Assembly: GCA_001805005.1 (NCBI GenBank)
Contig: MHDO01000018.1
Span: 1-10,052 of the forward strand
Origin: Nitrospinae bacterium RIFCSPLOWO2_12_39_16
GTDB taxonomy: Bacteria > Nitrospinota > Nitrospinia > UBA9942
Direction of reading: 5' to 3'
DNA length: 10,052 nt
Part shown: positions 1 to 5,666 of the stretch, one piece after another
How the letters are laid out: each line of letters opens with the position of its first letter
Position numbering within the stretch: position 1 is the first letter of the stretch
Translations under genes and position numbers: made by a program
The notes under the pieces: generated by a model
Told to the model about the DNA's origin: nothing
The model's input: the letters and a program-made list of their open reading frames with translations, nothing else
Database searches by the model: none

Positions 1-58
1 CGCTAAAGGGGAGGATTTTTTAACTCCCCCTTTGGAAAAGGGGGATACAGGGGGATTT
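1..58. repeat. Palindromic dispersed repeat (C5T3/A3G5 hairpin) inside the methyltransferase gene
   Basis: A perfect 9-bp stem TCCCCCTTT (25-33) / AAAGGGGGA (37-45) with a 3-base loop is followed by a second G-run ending in GGGGGATTTT (49-58). Bases 1-20 hold another GGGGAGGATTTTTT-like half, so the element probably begins left of the window. The GC-rich hairpin contrasts with its AT-rich surroundings and resembles dispersed palindromic repeats known from several environmental bacterial genomes. It is read through in frame by the minus-strand methyltransferase. Confidence 0.75.
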
Positions 59-399
59 TCAGTTATCGTCATCTTGTGGGAATAGTCAGCCTTTGAATCA
101 AACGGAGGGTCAATATAAATGAGGTTGATTTTCCCTTCATATCCCTGATTAAGCAATGCCTGCATAGCAAGAAGGTTGTCGCCCCAAATAAGGCGGTTCA
201 TCTTCTGCTTATCAATCTCAGTTTCACCGATTAGACCGTCTTTAAATGATAACGGCAGTTGCTCCCTGTGCGCAGGATTTGGGATAACAACCTCTGCTGT
301 TTGAAATTCTATATCCTTTGGATTCGGCGCCCTGCGGGGTTTAGAGTCCCACACCAGCCTTACAGAATCTTTTTTACGAACCCTTCCATTATCTTTCAT
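1..399 (-). CDS. Mod-type site-specific DNA methyltransferase, N-terminal part (cut by window edge)
   Basis: Reading down from the ATG at 399 gives an open frame of 133 codons to the left edge with no stop, so this is the 5' part of a longer gene. Around residues 68-80 it reads NRLIWGDNLLAMQ, then NLIYIDPPF with the DPPF catalytic motif at residues 97-100. This is typical of type III Mod-like and related adenine-N6 / cytosine-N4 DNA methyltransferases, where DPPF is motif IV and contacts the target base. It would methylate DNA, alone or with a restriction subunit lying off the left edge. About 13 residues after DPPF, from residue 114 on, the protein runs into a GC-rich palindromic repeat read in frame (NPPVSPFSKGG). 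The ATG at 399 has no clear Shine-Dalgarno. An in-frame TTG at 432 with an upstream AGGAG is an alternative start. The class is fairly certain; target and partners cannot be seen. Confidence 0.82.
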   Translation of the reverse strand, partial: MKDNGRVRKKDSVRLVWDSKPRRAPNPKDIEFQTAEVVIPNPAHREQLPLSFKDGLIGETEIDKQKMNRLIWGDNLLAMQALLNQGYEGKINLIYIDPPFDSKADYSHKMTITENPPVSPFSKGGVKKSSPLA

Positions 400-471
400 C
401 AGGATTAATCCGATTTTTCTATTTCTTGACAAATACTGCCACTACTCCTGCTCTTAAATTTTAAACCTTTG

Positions 472-500
472 ATTATTATCCTAACCGGTATGTAATGCAA
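472..500 (-). promoter_or_regulatory. Possible promoter for the methyltransferase gene
   Basis: On the minus strand TTGCAT (500-495) is followed, after 17 bases, by AATAAT (477-472), a 5/6 match to the -10 consensus. The -35 match is poor (only TTG fits). The position, about 70 bases before the ATG, is plausible. Weak evidence in an AT-rich region. Confidence 0.25.
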
Positions 501-617
501 GGTCTTAATCTGATAGAGATTATTTCACAGGACTTTTAGGATTTCAAGGGTTTTATATAAATGTGATTTTTTTTCTTGATTATCTCACCTTTAATTTTTA
601 TAATCCATCATAATATT

Positions 618-692
618 GAATAAACATAAAAGACAATGTTATCTTAAAAAAACCTATTAAAATGATACTATTATAAACAGAATAAACATAAA
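618..692 (+). repeat. Direct repeat GAATAAACATAAA upstream of the antitoxin gene (possible operator)
   Basis: The 13-bp word GAATAAACATAAA occurs at 618-630 and again, identically, at 680-692, 62 bp apart. A third core copy, ATAAACA, lies at 673-679. Candidate -10 words (TATTAT 669-674, TATAAA 672-677) lie between or overlap these copies. Toxin-antitoxin operons are usually repressed by their own antitoxin or complex at repeated sites near the promoter, so an operator role is a reasonable inference. AT-rich composition makes chance similarity possible. Confidence 0.4.
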
Positions 693-708
693 TAATGGAG
701 GGAAAAAA

Positions 709-939
709 ATGGCAGTTTTACTGGAAAAAATGACGAATGATGCATTATCTCTACCCAAAAAAGAGCGTGCTAAGCTTGCTCATGAGCTAATAGTAAGCCT
801 TGACGAACATCTTGATTCCGATATTAGTGATGCATGGGAGAAGGAAATTTGTAGAAGGGTAAAAGAAATTAAAGATGGAACTGCAAAAGGACGGCCTGCG
901 GAACAAGTACTATCAGAAATAAGAGCAAAATATCAATGA
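709..939 (+). CDS. Addiction-module antitoxin, TIGR02574 / Unstab_antitox family
   Basis: This 76-residue acidic/basic helical protein begins MAVLLEKMTNDALSLPKKERAKLAHELI and continues with DAWEKEICRRVKEIKDGTAKG. That is the characteristic pattern of the small TIGR02574 'addiction module component' antitoxins: an N-terminal helix ending in LPxxERxxLAxxLxxSL, then a helix with W-x(4-5)-RxxExxxG, followed by the C-terminal toxin-binding part. It should bind and neutralise the ParE/RelE-type toxin encoded next. The start is well set by GGAGGG at 697-702, six bases before the ATG, the best ribosome-binding site in the window. Its TGA overlaps the toxin ATG (ATGA at 936-939), so the pair is translationally coupled. 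Autoregulation through the upstream repeats is inferred. Confidence 0.88.
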   Translation: MAVLLEKMTNDALSLPKKERAKLAHELIVSLDEHLDSDISDAWEKEICRRVKEIKDGTAKGRPAEQVLSEIRAKYQ

Positions 940-1232
940 AGAAGATTATTATTCATGAAGATGCAGAGAAGGAGCTATGGTATGCAACTGATTATTATGA
1001 AGATAAAGTGGTTGGACTTGGCTTAGATTTTGAAAATGAAATACAAAAAGCGCTAATTTCAATACAAGAAAATCCCAAAAGATATATAGAAACTGAATAT
1101 AGAGTTAGGAAATATTTGCTTCAAAAATTCCCTTATTTTGTTTATTACATTGAATTTGAGGAATATATTTGGATAGTGGCTTTCGCACATACGAGTAGAA
1201 AGCCTTTTTACTGGGAAAAACGAATATATTAG
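936..1232 (+). CDS. ParE/RelE-superfamily toxin
   Basis: This 98-residue basic protein starts MKKIIIHEDAEKELWYATDYYE and ends with IWIVAFAHTSRKPFYWEKR. The EAEKEL-like first helix and the final HTSRKPxYWxxR block are hallmarks of plasmid-stabilisation ParE/RelE-fold toxins (Pfam PF05016), the usual partner of TIGR02574 antitoxins. Members of the fold either cut mRNA on the ribosome (RelE) or poison gyrase (ParE); the sequence alone does not decide which. It has no Shine-Dalgarno of its own and starts inside the antitoxin stop codon (ATGA), so toxin synthesis should depend on antitoxin translation. The gene ends 8 bases from the convergent oxidase-like gene, leaving no room for a terminator between them. 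It appears intact. Confidence 0.87.
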   Translation: MKKIIIHEDAEKELWYATDYYEDKVVGLGLDFENEIQKALISIQENPKRYIETEYRVRKYLLQKFPYFVYYIEFEEYIWIVAFAHTSRKPFYWEKRIY

Positions 1233-1240
1233 GTTGTATT

Positions 1241-1651
1241 TTAACTTTTTTCTTCCACCACTTTTATAGTCATCATCATGTTGAAGACAAAGATTATCGC
1301 TGAGAGCAGTTCTATATAGGCAGAATATAGTAGTTGTTGCCCATACTCCAATTTTCCATGTCCTACAAACCCGAAATATAATACCATCCCCCATACCCCT
1401 ATGTTTGCTACATAGAAATGAACCCATCCAAGTTTCTTACTATACAGCGGTCTCCCGCTGTGTTTTGGCACTACATGGTAGAGCAGTCCATACAGTGTCA
1501 TACTCACCCAGCCGAGCAGATTAAGGTGCGCATGACCTGGTATATATGTCCTCGTCCACCACGGAAGCATAAGCATCAATACACCCATACTTGCCGCTAT
1601 AATAAAATATATCAATGCCATTCTTATAAACCATACTGAAATCTTATTCAT
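1241..1651 (-). CDS. Small haem-copper oxidase subunit I-like membrane protein
   Basis: This is a 136-residue integral membrane protein with four predicted helices at about residues 9-29, 41-62, 75-97 and 106-128. The second helix reads PGHAHLNLLGWVSMTLYGLLYHVVP, with histidines at 40, 42, 59 and 64. The third begins WVHFYVANIGVWG (H78). This resembles a fragment of cytochrome oxidase / NO reductase subunit I around the low-spin haem-binding histidine. Full subunit I proteins have about 12 helices, so this is a stand-alone small relative or 'cytochrome-c oxidase'-annotated family, not a working oxidase. A haem-binding or haem-sensing role is inferred. The ribosome-binding site GAGG lies 7 bases before the ATG, inside a dispersed repeat. 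It follows mnmA by 47 bases on the same strand, so co-transcription is likely. It looks full length for the small family, but a decayed oxidase gene cannot be ruled out. Confidence 0.7.
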   Translation of the reverse strand: MNKISVWFIRMALIYFIIAASMGVLMLMLPWWTRTYIPGHAHLNLLGWVSMTLYGLLYHVVPKHSGRPLYSKKLGWVHFYVANIGVWGMVLYFGFVGHGKLEYGQQLLYSAYIELLSAIIFVFNMMMTIKVVEEKS

Positions 1652-1654
1652 TTA

Positions 1655-1692
1655 TCCCCCTCACCCTACCCTCTCCCGCAAGGGGAGAGGAG
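1655..1692. repeat. Palindromic dispersed repeat (CCTCTCCC/GGGAGAGG hairpin) between mnmA and the oxidase-like gene
   Basis: CCCCCTCACCCTACCCTCTCCC is followed by GCAAG and then GGGAGAGG. The 8-bp stem is at 1670-1677 / 1683-1690. It is the same family and orientation as the copy within mnmA at 1831-1877. In the minus-strand transcript it forms a GC-rich hairpin just after the mnmA stop. Its distal part gives GAGGGGG (1662-1656), which serves as the ribosome-binding site of the downstream gene. Confidence 0.78.
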
Positions 1693-1698
1693 AAATTG

Positions 1699-2823
1699 TT
1701 AGATTACCTCCTTTATCCAACCGCCTCCGATTAGTGTATCTTCAAGATAAAACACTGCTGCCTGTCCGGGTGTTATTGCCCTCTGAGGCTCATCATAAAT
1801 TACCTTTACAGTATTATTAACATTCCTACTCCCCCTCACCTCAATCCTCTCCCCTGTGGGGAGAGGCGATAGAGGTGTAATCTCTGCCTCTGAGGCATTA
1901 TGTCTGTATCTTATCTGAACTAACGCTCTTATAGAAGTGATGAGTTGAGGGATTGACCAGTTTACATTCTCAACTATAAACTCCCTTTTTACTACACTGT
2001 CACTTTCACCTACAATGAGACGATTATTCTCTACATCAATTTCGCTTACATATAAAGGTCTCTCATAGCTTATCCCAAGCCCCTTTCTCTGCCCGATAGT
2101 ATAAAATGGAAGTCCTCTATGCCTTCCTATTACCTCGCCATCTGTTGTCACTACCTCCCCTTCTTCTATCCTATATTCATCAACCCTCTTTCTTATGAAA
2201 TCCTCATAGTTATTATCAGGGACAAAGCATATTTCCTGACTCTCCTCTTTTTCAGCAACATTTAGACCAAAGGATTTTGCCATTCTTCTTATATCTGATT
2301 TTGTATAATCTCCAAGCGGTAAAACAGCTCTTTTCAACTGTTCATGACTTAAATTAAACAGAAAATAGCTCTGGTCTTTGCTTCTATCAACTCCCCTCCT
2401 TATAAAATACCTCTCACCCTCCTTTATAACCTTTGCATAGTGTCCTGTTGCAACCTTTGACGCCCCGATCTTTACAGCATAGTTAAGAAGCATATCAAAT
2501 TTCAACTTCTGATTGCACGGGACACATGGATTTGGTGTCCGACCCCTCATGTATTCAGAGACAAAATATTCAACTACATCCCTTTTAAACTCCTCCTCAA
2601 GATTTAAAACATAAAAAGGGATACCGAGCTTTTCCGCCACCCTTCTTGCATCGTTTATATCATTCAGAGAACAGCATGTCCCGAATTTATCTGTATTTTC
2701 TGCAGAATAATCCCATATCTGCATGGATATGCCGATTACATCATATCCTTCATCCTTTAAAATAGCAGCAGCAACAGAGCTGTCCACCCCGCCGCTCATT
2801 GCAATTACAACCCTTTCCTTCAT
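1699..2823 (-). CDS. mnmA: tRNA-specific 2-thiouridylase MnmA with an in-frame repeat insertion
   Basis: MnmA uses ATP and sulfur relayed from persulfide carriers to make 2-thiouridine at wobble position 34 of tRNA-Lys, -Glu and -Gln in the cytoplasm. Seen here: the PP-loop SGGVDSS (residues 10-16), the nucleophilic cysteine in NPCVPCN (C103), the tRNA-recognition stretch GHYAK (127-131), the second catalytic cysteine in QEICFVP (C199), YTIGQRKGLG (241-250), and the C-terminal EPQRAITPGQAAVFY. The 374 residues are slightly longer than usual. The excess is residues 316-331 (TPLSPLPTGERIEVRG), encoded by a GC-rich palindromic repeat inside the C-terminal beta-barrel domain. All catalytic residues remain, so activity is expected. 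The ATG gives the canonical MnmA N-terminus but has no clear Shine-Dalgarno. Transcription probably starts near 2874 from the minus-strand half of the divergent promoter. Confidence 0.96.
   Translation of the reverse strand: MKERVVIAMSGGVDSSVAAAILKDEGYDVIGISMQIWDYSAENTDKFGTCCSLNDINDARRVAEKLGIPFYVLNLEEEFKRDVVEYFVSEYMRGRTPNPCVPCNQKLKFDMLLNYAVKIGASKVATGHYAKVIKEGERYFIRRGVDRSKDQSYFLFNLSHEQLKRAVLPLGDYTKSDIRRMAKSFGLNVAEKEESQEICFVPDNNYEDFIRKRVDEYRIEEGEVVTTDGEVIGRHRGLPFYTIGQRKGLGISYERPLYVSEIDVENNRLIVGESDSVVKREFIVENVNWSIPQLITSIRALVQIRYRHNASEAEITPLSPLPTGERIEVRGSRNVNNTVKVIYDEPQRAITPGQAAVFYLEDTLIGGGWIKEVI
1831..1877. repeat. Palindromic dispersed repeat inserted in frame in mnmA
   Basis: There is a perfect 9-bp stem CCTCTCCCC (1846-1854) / GGGGAGAGG (1858-1866) with loop TGT. 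An outer 6-bp stem CACCTC (1837-1842) / GAGGTG (1872-1877) lies outside it. It aligns along about 35 bases with the intergenic copy at 1656-1690 and has the same orientation. It encodes MnmA residues 316-331 without disturbing the frame. Confidence 0.82.
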
Positions 2824-2873
2824 AGGACAATATTATCATAACATTTAATCAACTTCCATTACCCCTATCACCA

Positions 2874-2882
2874 TGATATAAT
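2874..2882 (+). promoter_or_regulatory. Extended -10 promoter for the channel / radical SAM operon
   Basis: TGATATAAT is a perfect extended -10 (TGn followed by the consensus TATAAT). The base 17 upstream shows only a poor -35 (TTCCAT, 2854-2859), as allowed for extended -10 promoters. The expected transcription start near 2889 leaves a short leader before the ATG at 2926. Confidence 0.6.
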
Positions 2883-2889
2883 TATACCA
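2881..2889 (-). promoter_or_regulatory. Extended -10 promoter for mnmA, overlapping the divergent one
   Basis: Read on the minus strand, 2889-2881 is TGGTATAAT, again a perfect extended -10. It shares bases with the plus-strand element because TATAATTATA is symmetric. The expected start near 2874 gives an mnmA leader of about 50 bases. No good -35 is visible. Confidence 0.5.
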
Positions 2890-2925
2890 TTTTTGAAAGG
2901 GATAGATTTTTATAGGAATAAGCAA

Positions 2926-4341
2926 ATGAGGGCAAAACTCCTAAAACCATTATTTACATCTTTAATTCTTTATTTAATTGCAGGGATTTTTAAGGCAATC
3001 ATTATTATTGCAAAGGCTAATGCCCTGCACTTTCCCCAGCTTATACACATAGGAGAGAAGTCTCTTACTCTCTTTTTTACTCTTGGCACAGTCATCTTGT
3101 TGAGATGGGTCATAGCAGATGCCCCTTTCAGCATGCTTCGCAGATATACAGTCGCTCCTCTCTTAAAGAGTATAATAACTTTTCTACTATATTTTGGTGC
3201 TGTCTTAGTTTTACTAAACCGCCTCTTTGGTATAAACCTTACACCACTCCTAACAACATCCGCAGTCTTGACAGGTGTATTAGCATTATCTCTTCAGGAG
3301 ACACTAAAAAACTTCTTTACAGGTCTCTGGATAAATACTGAAAGGATTGTTGCAAAGGGAGACTGGGTAAAGATTGCCGATAAAGAGGGTGAAATCCTTG
3401 AGGTAACATGGAACACCACAAGGCTCCTCACCCGTAAAAACGACTGCGTATACATACCTAACAGGATACTAATGGAAGGACACCTTGAAAACTATACATA
3501 CCCATCGCCACTCCACGCTGCAGAAGTTGATATAGGGGCAAGCTATTTTGACCCGCCAACCAAAGTAAAAAATGTCCTTATTGACTTGGCTAAAGACCTT
3601 CCTAATGTCATGATAGAGCCAAAACCTGAGGTGTGGATAACAAACTACTCGGATTTTTCTATAAATTACAGGTTAAGGGCATGGGTGAATGATTTCAGAT
3701 TAGTCCCGTATGTAAAGACTGAAATAAACAGCAGAATCTGGTATGTCTTCAGGCGTAACAATATAGAAATCCCCTTCCCTGCAAGGGTTAATTATGCCCG
3801 ACAGGAGAAAAAACATTCCGAAACAGAGATTATAATGAACTCACTTAAAGATATTGAGTTCTTAAGCCCTATAAACTACGATGAACTAAGAAATATCGTT
3901 TTCTATTCAAACTTTGAGACCTTTGGTGTAGGAGAAATTATAGTCAAACAGGGGGAAACAGGTGATACATTTTATTTAATCCACAGCGGTAGCGTAGATG
4001 TGCTTTACAAAGATTCAGCAGGAAATGAGAAACCCCTGGCCACTCTAAAACAAGGAGAGTTCTTTGGAGAGATGAGCCTTCTTGCAGGAGAGCCAAGAAG
4101 GGCAACTGTAATTGCCAATGAAGATACATCATGCATTGTAGTTAATTCTAAAGGTTTTCAAAATATATTTATAAAAAACCCCACTCTGGCAGAAAGTTTA
4201 AGTGAACTGCTTGCCAAACGGTCAGACGAACTTGAAAAGATAAAAAATCTTGCCGTCTCTGAAAGGGAAAAATTAGAGGCTGAGATATCTCTAAAGAAAA
4301 ATATCATGAATAAAATTAAGAAATTTTTTAAAGTAGGTTAA
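2926..4341 (+). CDS. MscS-family mechanosensitive channel with C-terminal cyclic-nucleotide-binding domain
   Basis: Numbering from the ATG at 2926. Inner-membrane helices lie at about residues 8-30, 45-64 and 79-99. The pore-lining helix (about 104-135) reads LLTTSAVLTGVLALSLQETLKNFFTG, the MscS signature. The MscS beta domain follows (GDWVKIADKEGEILEVTWNTTRL, IPNR), then a cytoplasmic cage region. A cNMP-binding domain spans about residues 309-420, with GETGDTFYLIHSG and the phosphate-binding cassette FFGEMSLLAGEPRRATV, whose Arg at 391 should contact the cyclic phosphate. A charged helical tail closes the protein. This is the bacterial cyclic-nucleotide-gated (bCNG) architecture: ion flow controlled by cAMP/cGMP, usually with weak or no tension gating. 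An in-frame TTG at 2893 would add 11 residues, but it has no Shine-Dalgarno and lies about 4 bases from the predicted transcription start. ATG 2926 has AGGA 8 bases upstream. A radical SAM gene follows after 3 bases. Confidence 0.92.
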   Translation: MRAKLLKPLFTSLILYLIAGIFKAIIIIAKANALHFPQLIHIGEKSLTLFFTLGTVILLRWVIADAPFSMLRRYTVAPLLKSIITFLLYFGAVLVLLNRLFGINLTPLLTTSAVLTGVLALSLQETLKNFFTGLWINTERIVAKGDWVKIADKEGEILEVTWNTTRLLTRKNDCVYIPNRILMEGHLENYTYPSPLHAAEVDIGASYFDPPTKVKNVLIDLAKDLPNVMIEPKPEVWITNYSDFSINYRLRAWVNDFRLVPYVKTEINSRIWYVFRRNNIEIPFPARVNYARQEKKHSETEIIMNSLKDIEFLSPINYDELRNIVFYSNFETFGVGEIIVKQGETGDTFYLIHSGSVDVLYKDSAGNEKPLATLKQGEFFGEMSLLAGEPRRATVIANEDTSCIVVNSKGFQNIFIKNPTLAESLSELLAKRSDELEKIKNLAVSEREKLEAEISLKKNIMNKIKKFFKVG

Positions 4342-4344
4342 ATC

Positions 4345-5652
4345 TTGAAATATAATCTCACACTTATATATCCTGCACATAAGAAAAATCTTGGAAATAA
4401 TAAGAAAAAGAGGGGTAAATATCCTATACCTCAATTAAGCCTCCCAACTGTTGCAGGATTGACAGATGAGCGGTTTAATATAAATATTGTAGATGAAAAT
4501 ATAGAGGATATAGATTTTAATATCAAAACTGACCTTGTAGGGATAACTGTTATGACTGCACTTGCGCCCCGCACCTATGAAATATCTAAAGAATTCAGAA
4601 AGAGGGGTGTGACTGTAGTGCTTGGCGGAATACATGTATCTATGCTTCCTGACGAGGCATCGGCAAATGCAGATTGTATTATTCTGGGCGAGGCAGAGGG
4701 TATATGGTCAAATGTCCTGGAAGATTTTATTCAGGGGAAGATGAAAAAAATTTATAAAGGAACAGGACAATATTCTATGGAAAATCTTCCTAAACCCAGA
4801 TTGGATTTACTAAAAAGGGATAGATATTTTTCCAGCAGTCTTGTTATGGCTTCACGGGGGTGTCCGCATGACTGTAATTACTGCTCTGTTACCACATTCT
4901 GGGGAAAAAGCTTTAGATATAGGCCTATACCAGAGGTTATAGAGGAAATAGAGTCTCTAAAGGACAGGATGATATTTTTTGCAGATGACAACCTTTATGG
5001 CAATAAAATATATGCAAAGAAATTGTTCAAAGAGATGATGCCTCTCAGAAAAAAATGGTCATGCCAGGGAGACATCCTTATTGCAAAAGACGTGGAACTT
5101 TTGAAGCTGGCTGCCGAAAGCGGCTGTCAGTGGATATTTATAGGCATAGAATCCATATCAGAAAAAAATCTCAAACAAATGAGGAAATCCTTTAACAAGG
5201 TTCACCATTATAAGGAATCTATTAAAAAGATACATGAGGCAGGTATAAATATATTTGGCTCTTTTATCTTTGGCATGGACGACGATGATGAAAATGTGTT
5301 TAAAGATACTGTTGACTTTGCAATTGATGCAAAACTTGATGCAGCCAACTTTTATATCCTTACGCCATTACCCGGGACAAAACTATTTGAGGAGATGAGG
5401 GATGCAGATAGACTGTTGCATACACAATGGGACAAATATGATGCCAACCATGTAGTTTTTAAACCTGTCAAGCTAACCCCTGAGCAACTCTCGGAAGGAC
5501 TTATATTTGCCTACAAATATTTTTATTCTTTACCGTCTATCATGAAAAGGATGTTCAGGGGCGGCAATAAAAAGATTATTCAGGCACTTGAATTAAACAT
5601 CGGACGCCACATCAGGAGAAAACGGTTTGAAATGATATGCAGGATGCAGTAA
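4345..5652 (+). CDS. B12-binding-type radical SAM protein
   Basis: This 435-residue cytoplasmic enzyme has an N-terminal cobalamin-binding-like Rossmann domain (about residues 1-140; LVGITVMTALAPRTYEI, VVLGGIHVSMLPDEA, CIILGEAEG). A radical SAM barrel follows, with SRGCPHDCNYC giving the 4Fe-4S cysteines C173, C177 and C180. Next come FFADDNLYGN, IFIGIESISEKNLKQMRK and the late ILTPLPGTKLFEEM. This layout is that of class B radical SAM enzymes (BchE and hopanoid- or antibiotic-methylase relatives), which methylate unactivated carbons or rearrange rings. The N-terminal domain lacks an obvious DxHxxG motif, as is common in this group. The substrate cannot be told. It starts with TTG, 3 bases after the channel gene stop, with a weak TAGG about 7 bases upstream; no closer ATG is in frame. 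It is almost certainly co-transcribed with the channel. It converges on ade with 14 bases between. Confidence 0.9.
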   Translation: MKYNLTLIYPAHKKNLGNNKKKRGKYPIPQLSLPTVAGLTDERFNINIVDENIEDIDFNIKTDLVGITVMTALAPRTYEISKEFRKRGVTVVLGGIHVSMLPDEASANADCIILGEAEGIWSNVLEDFIQGKMKKIYKGTGQYSMENLPKPRLDLLKRDRYFSSSLVMASRGCPHDCNYCSVTTFWGKSFRYRPIPEVIEEIESLKDRMIFFADDNLYGNKIYAKKLFKEMMPLRKKWSCQGDILIAKDVELLKLAAESGCQWIFIGIESISEKNLKQMRKSFNKVHHYKESIKKIHEAGINIFGSFIFGMDDDDENVFKDTVDFAIDAKLDAANFYILTPLPGTKLFEEMRDADRLLHTQWDKYDANHVVFKPVKLTPEQLSEGLIFAYKYFYSLPSIMKRMFRGGNKKIIQALELNIGRHIRRKRFEMICRMQ

Positions 5653-5666
5653 AAAGGCATATCAAC

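Larger units (their letters stand above)
400..708. other. AT-rich intergenic region between divergent methyltransferase and toxin-antitoxin genes
   Basis: No coding frame of interest is seen on either strand. The region contains a perfect 10-bp palindrome GGATTAATCC (402-411) just upstream of the methyltransferase ATG. It also contains a small hairpin TAATCT-GATAG-AGATTA (506-522) and three copies of ATAAACA near the antitoxin gene (620, 673, 682). Both divergent genes must be controlled from here. Confidence 0.6.

Noticed and set aside
426..454. Perfect TTGACA on the plus strand as a -35 box
   Set aside because: No -10-like word lies 16-18 bases downstream, and no plus-strand gene begins until 709.
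1059..1427. Minus-strand frame overlapping the toxin and oxidase-like genes
   Set aside because: It overlaps two convincing genes in other frames, has no ribosome-binding site, and gives a Cys/Phe-rich translation without family features.
1418..1639. Plus-strand frame opposite the oxidase-like gene
   Set aside because: A mirror of a conserved membrane-protein coding strand. Its His/Tyr-rich translation is a by-product of that.
1831..1877. CRISPR or tandem-repeat array, suggested by GC-rich repeats near 1656 and 1831
   Set aside because: There are only two copies, each internally palindromic, one inside a gene, and no regular spacers.
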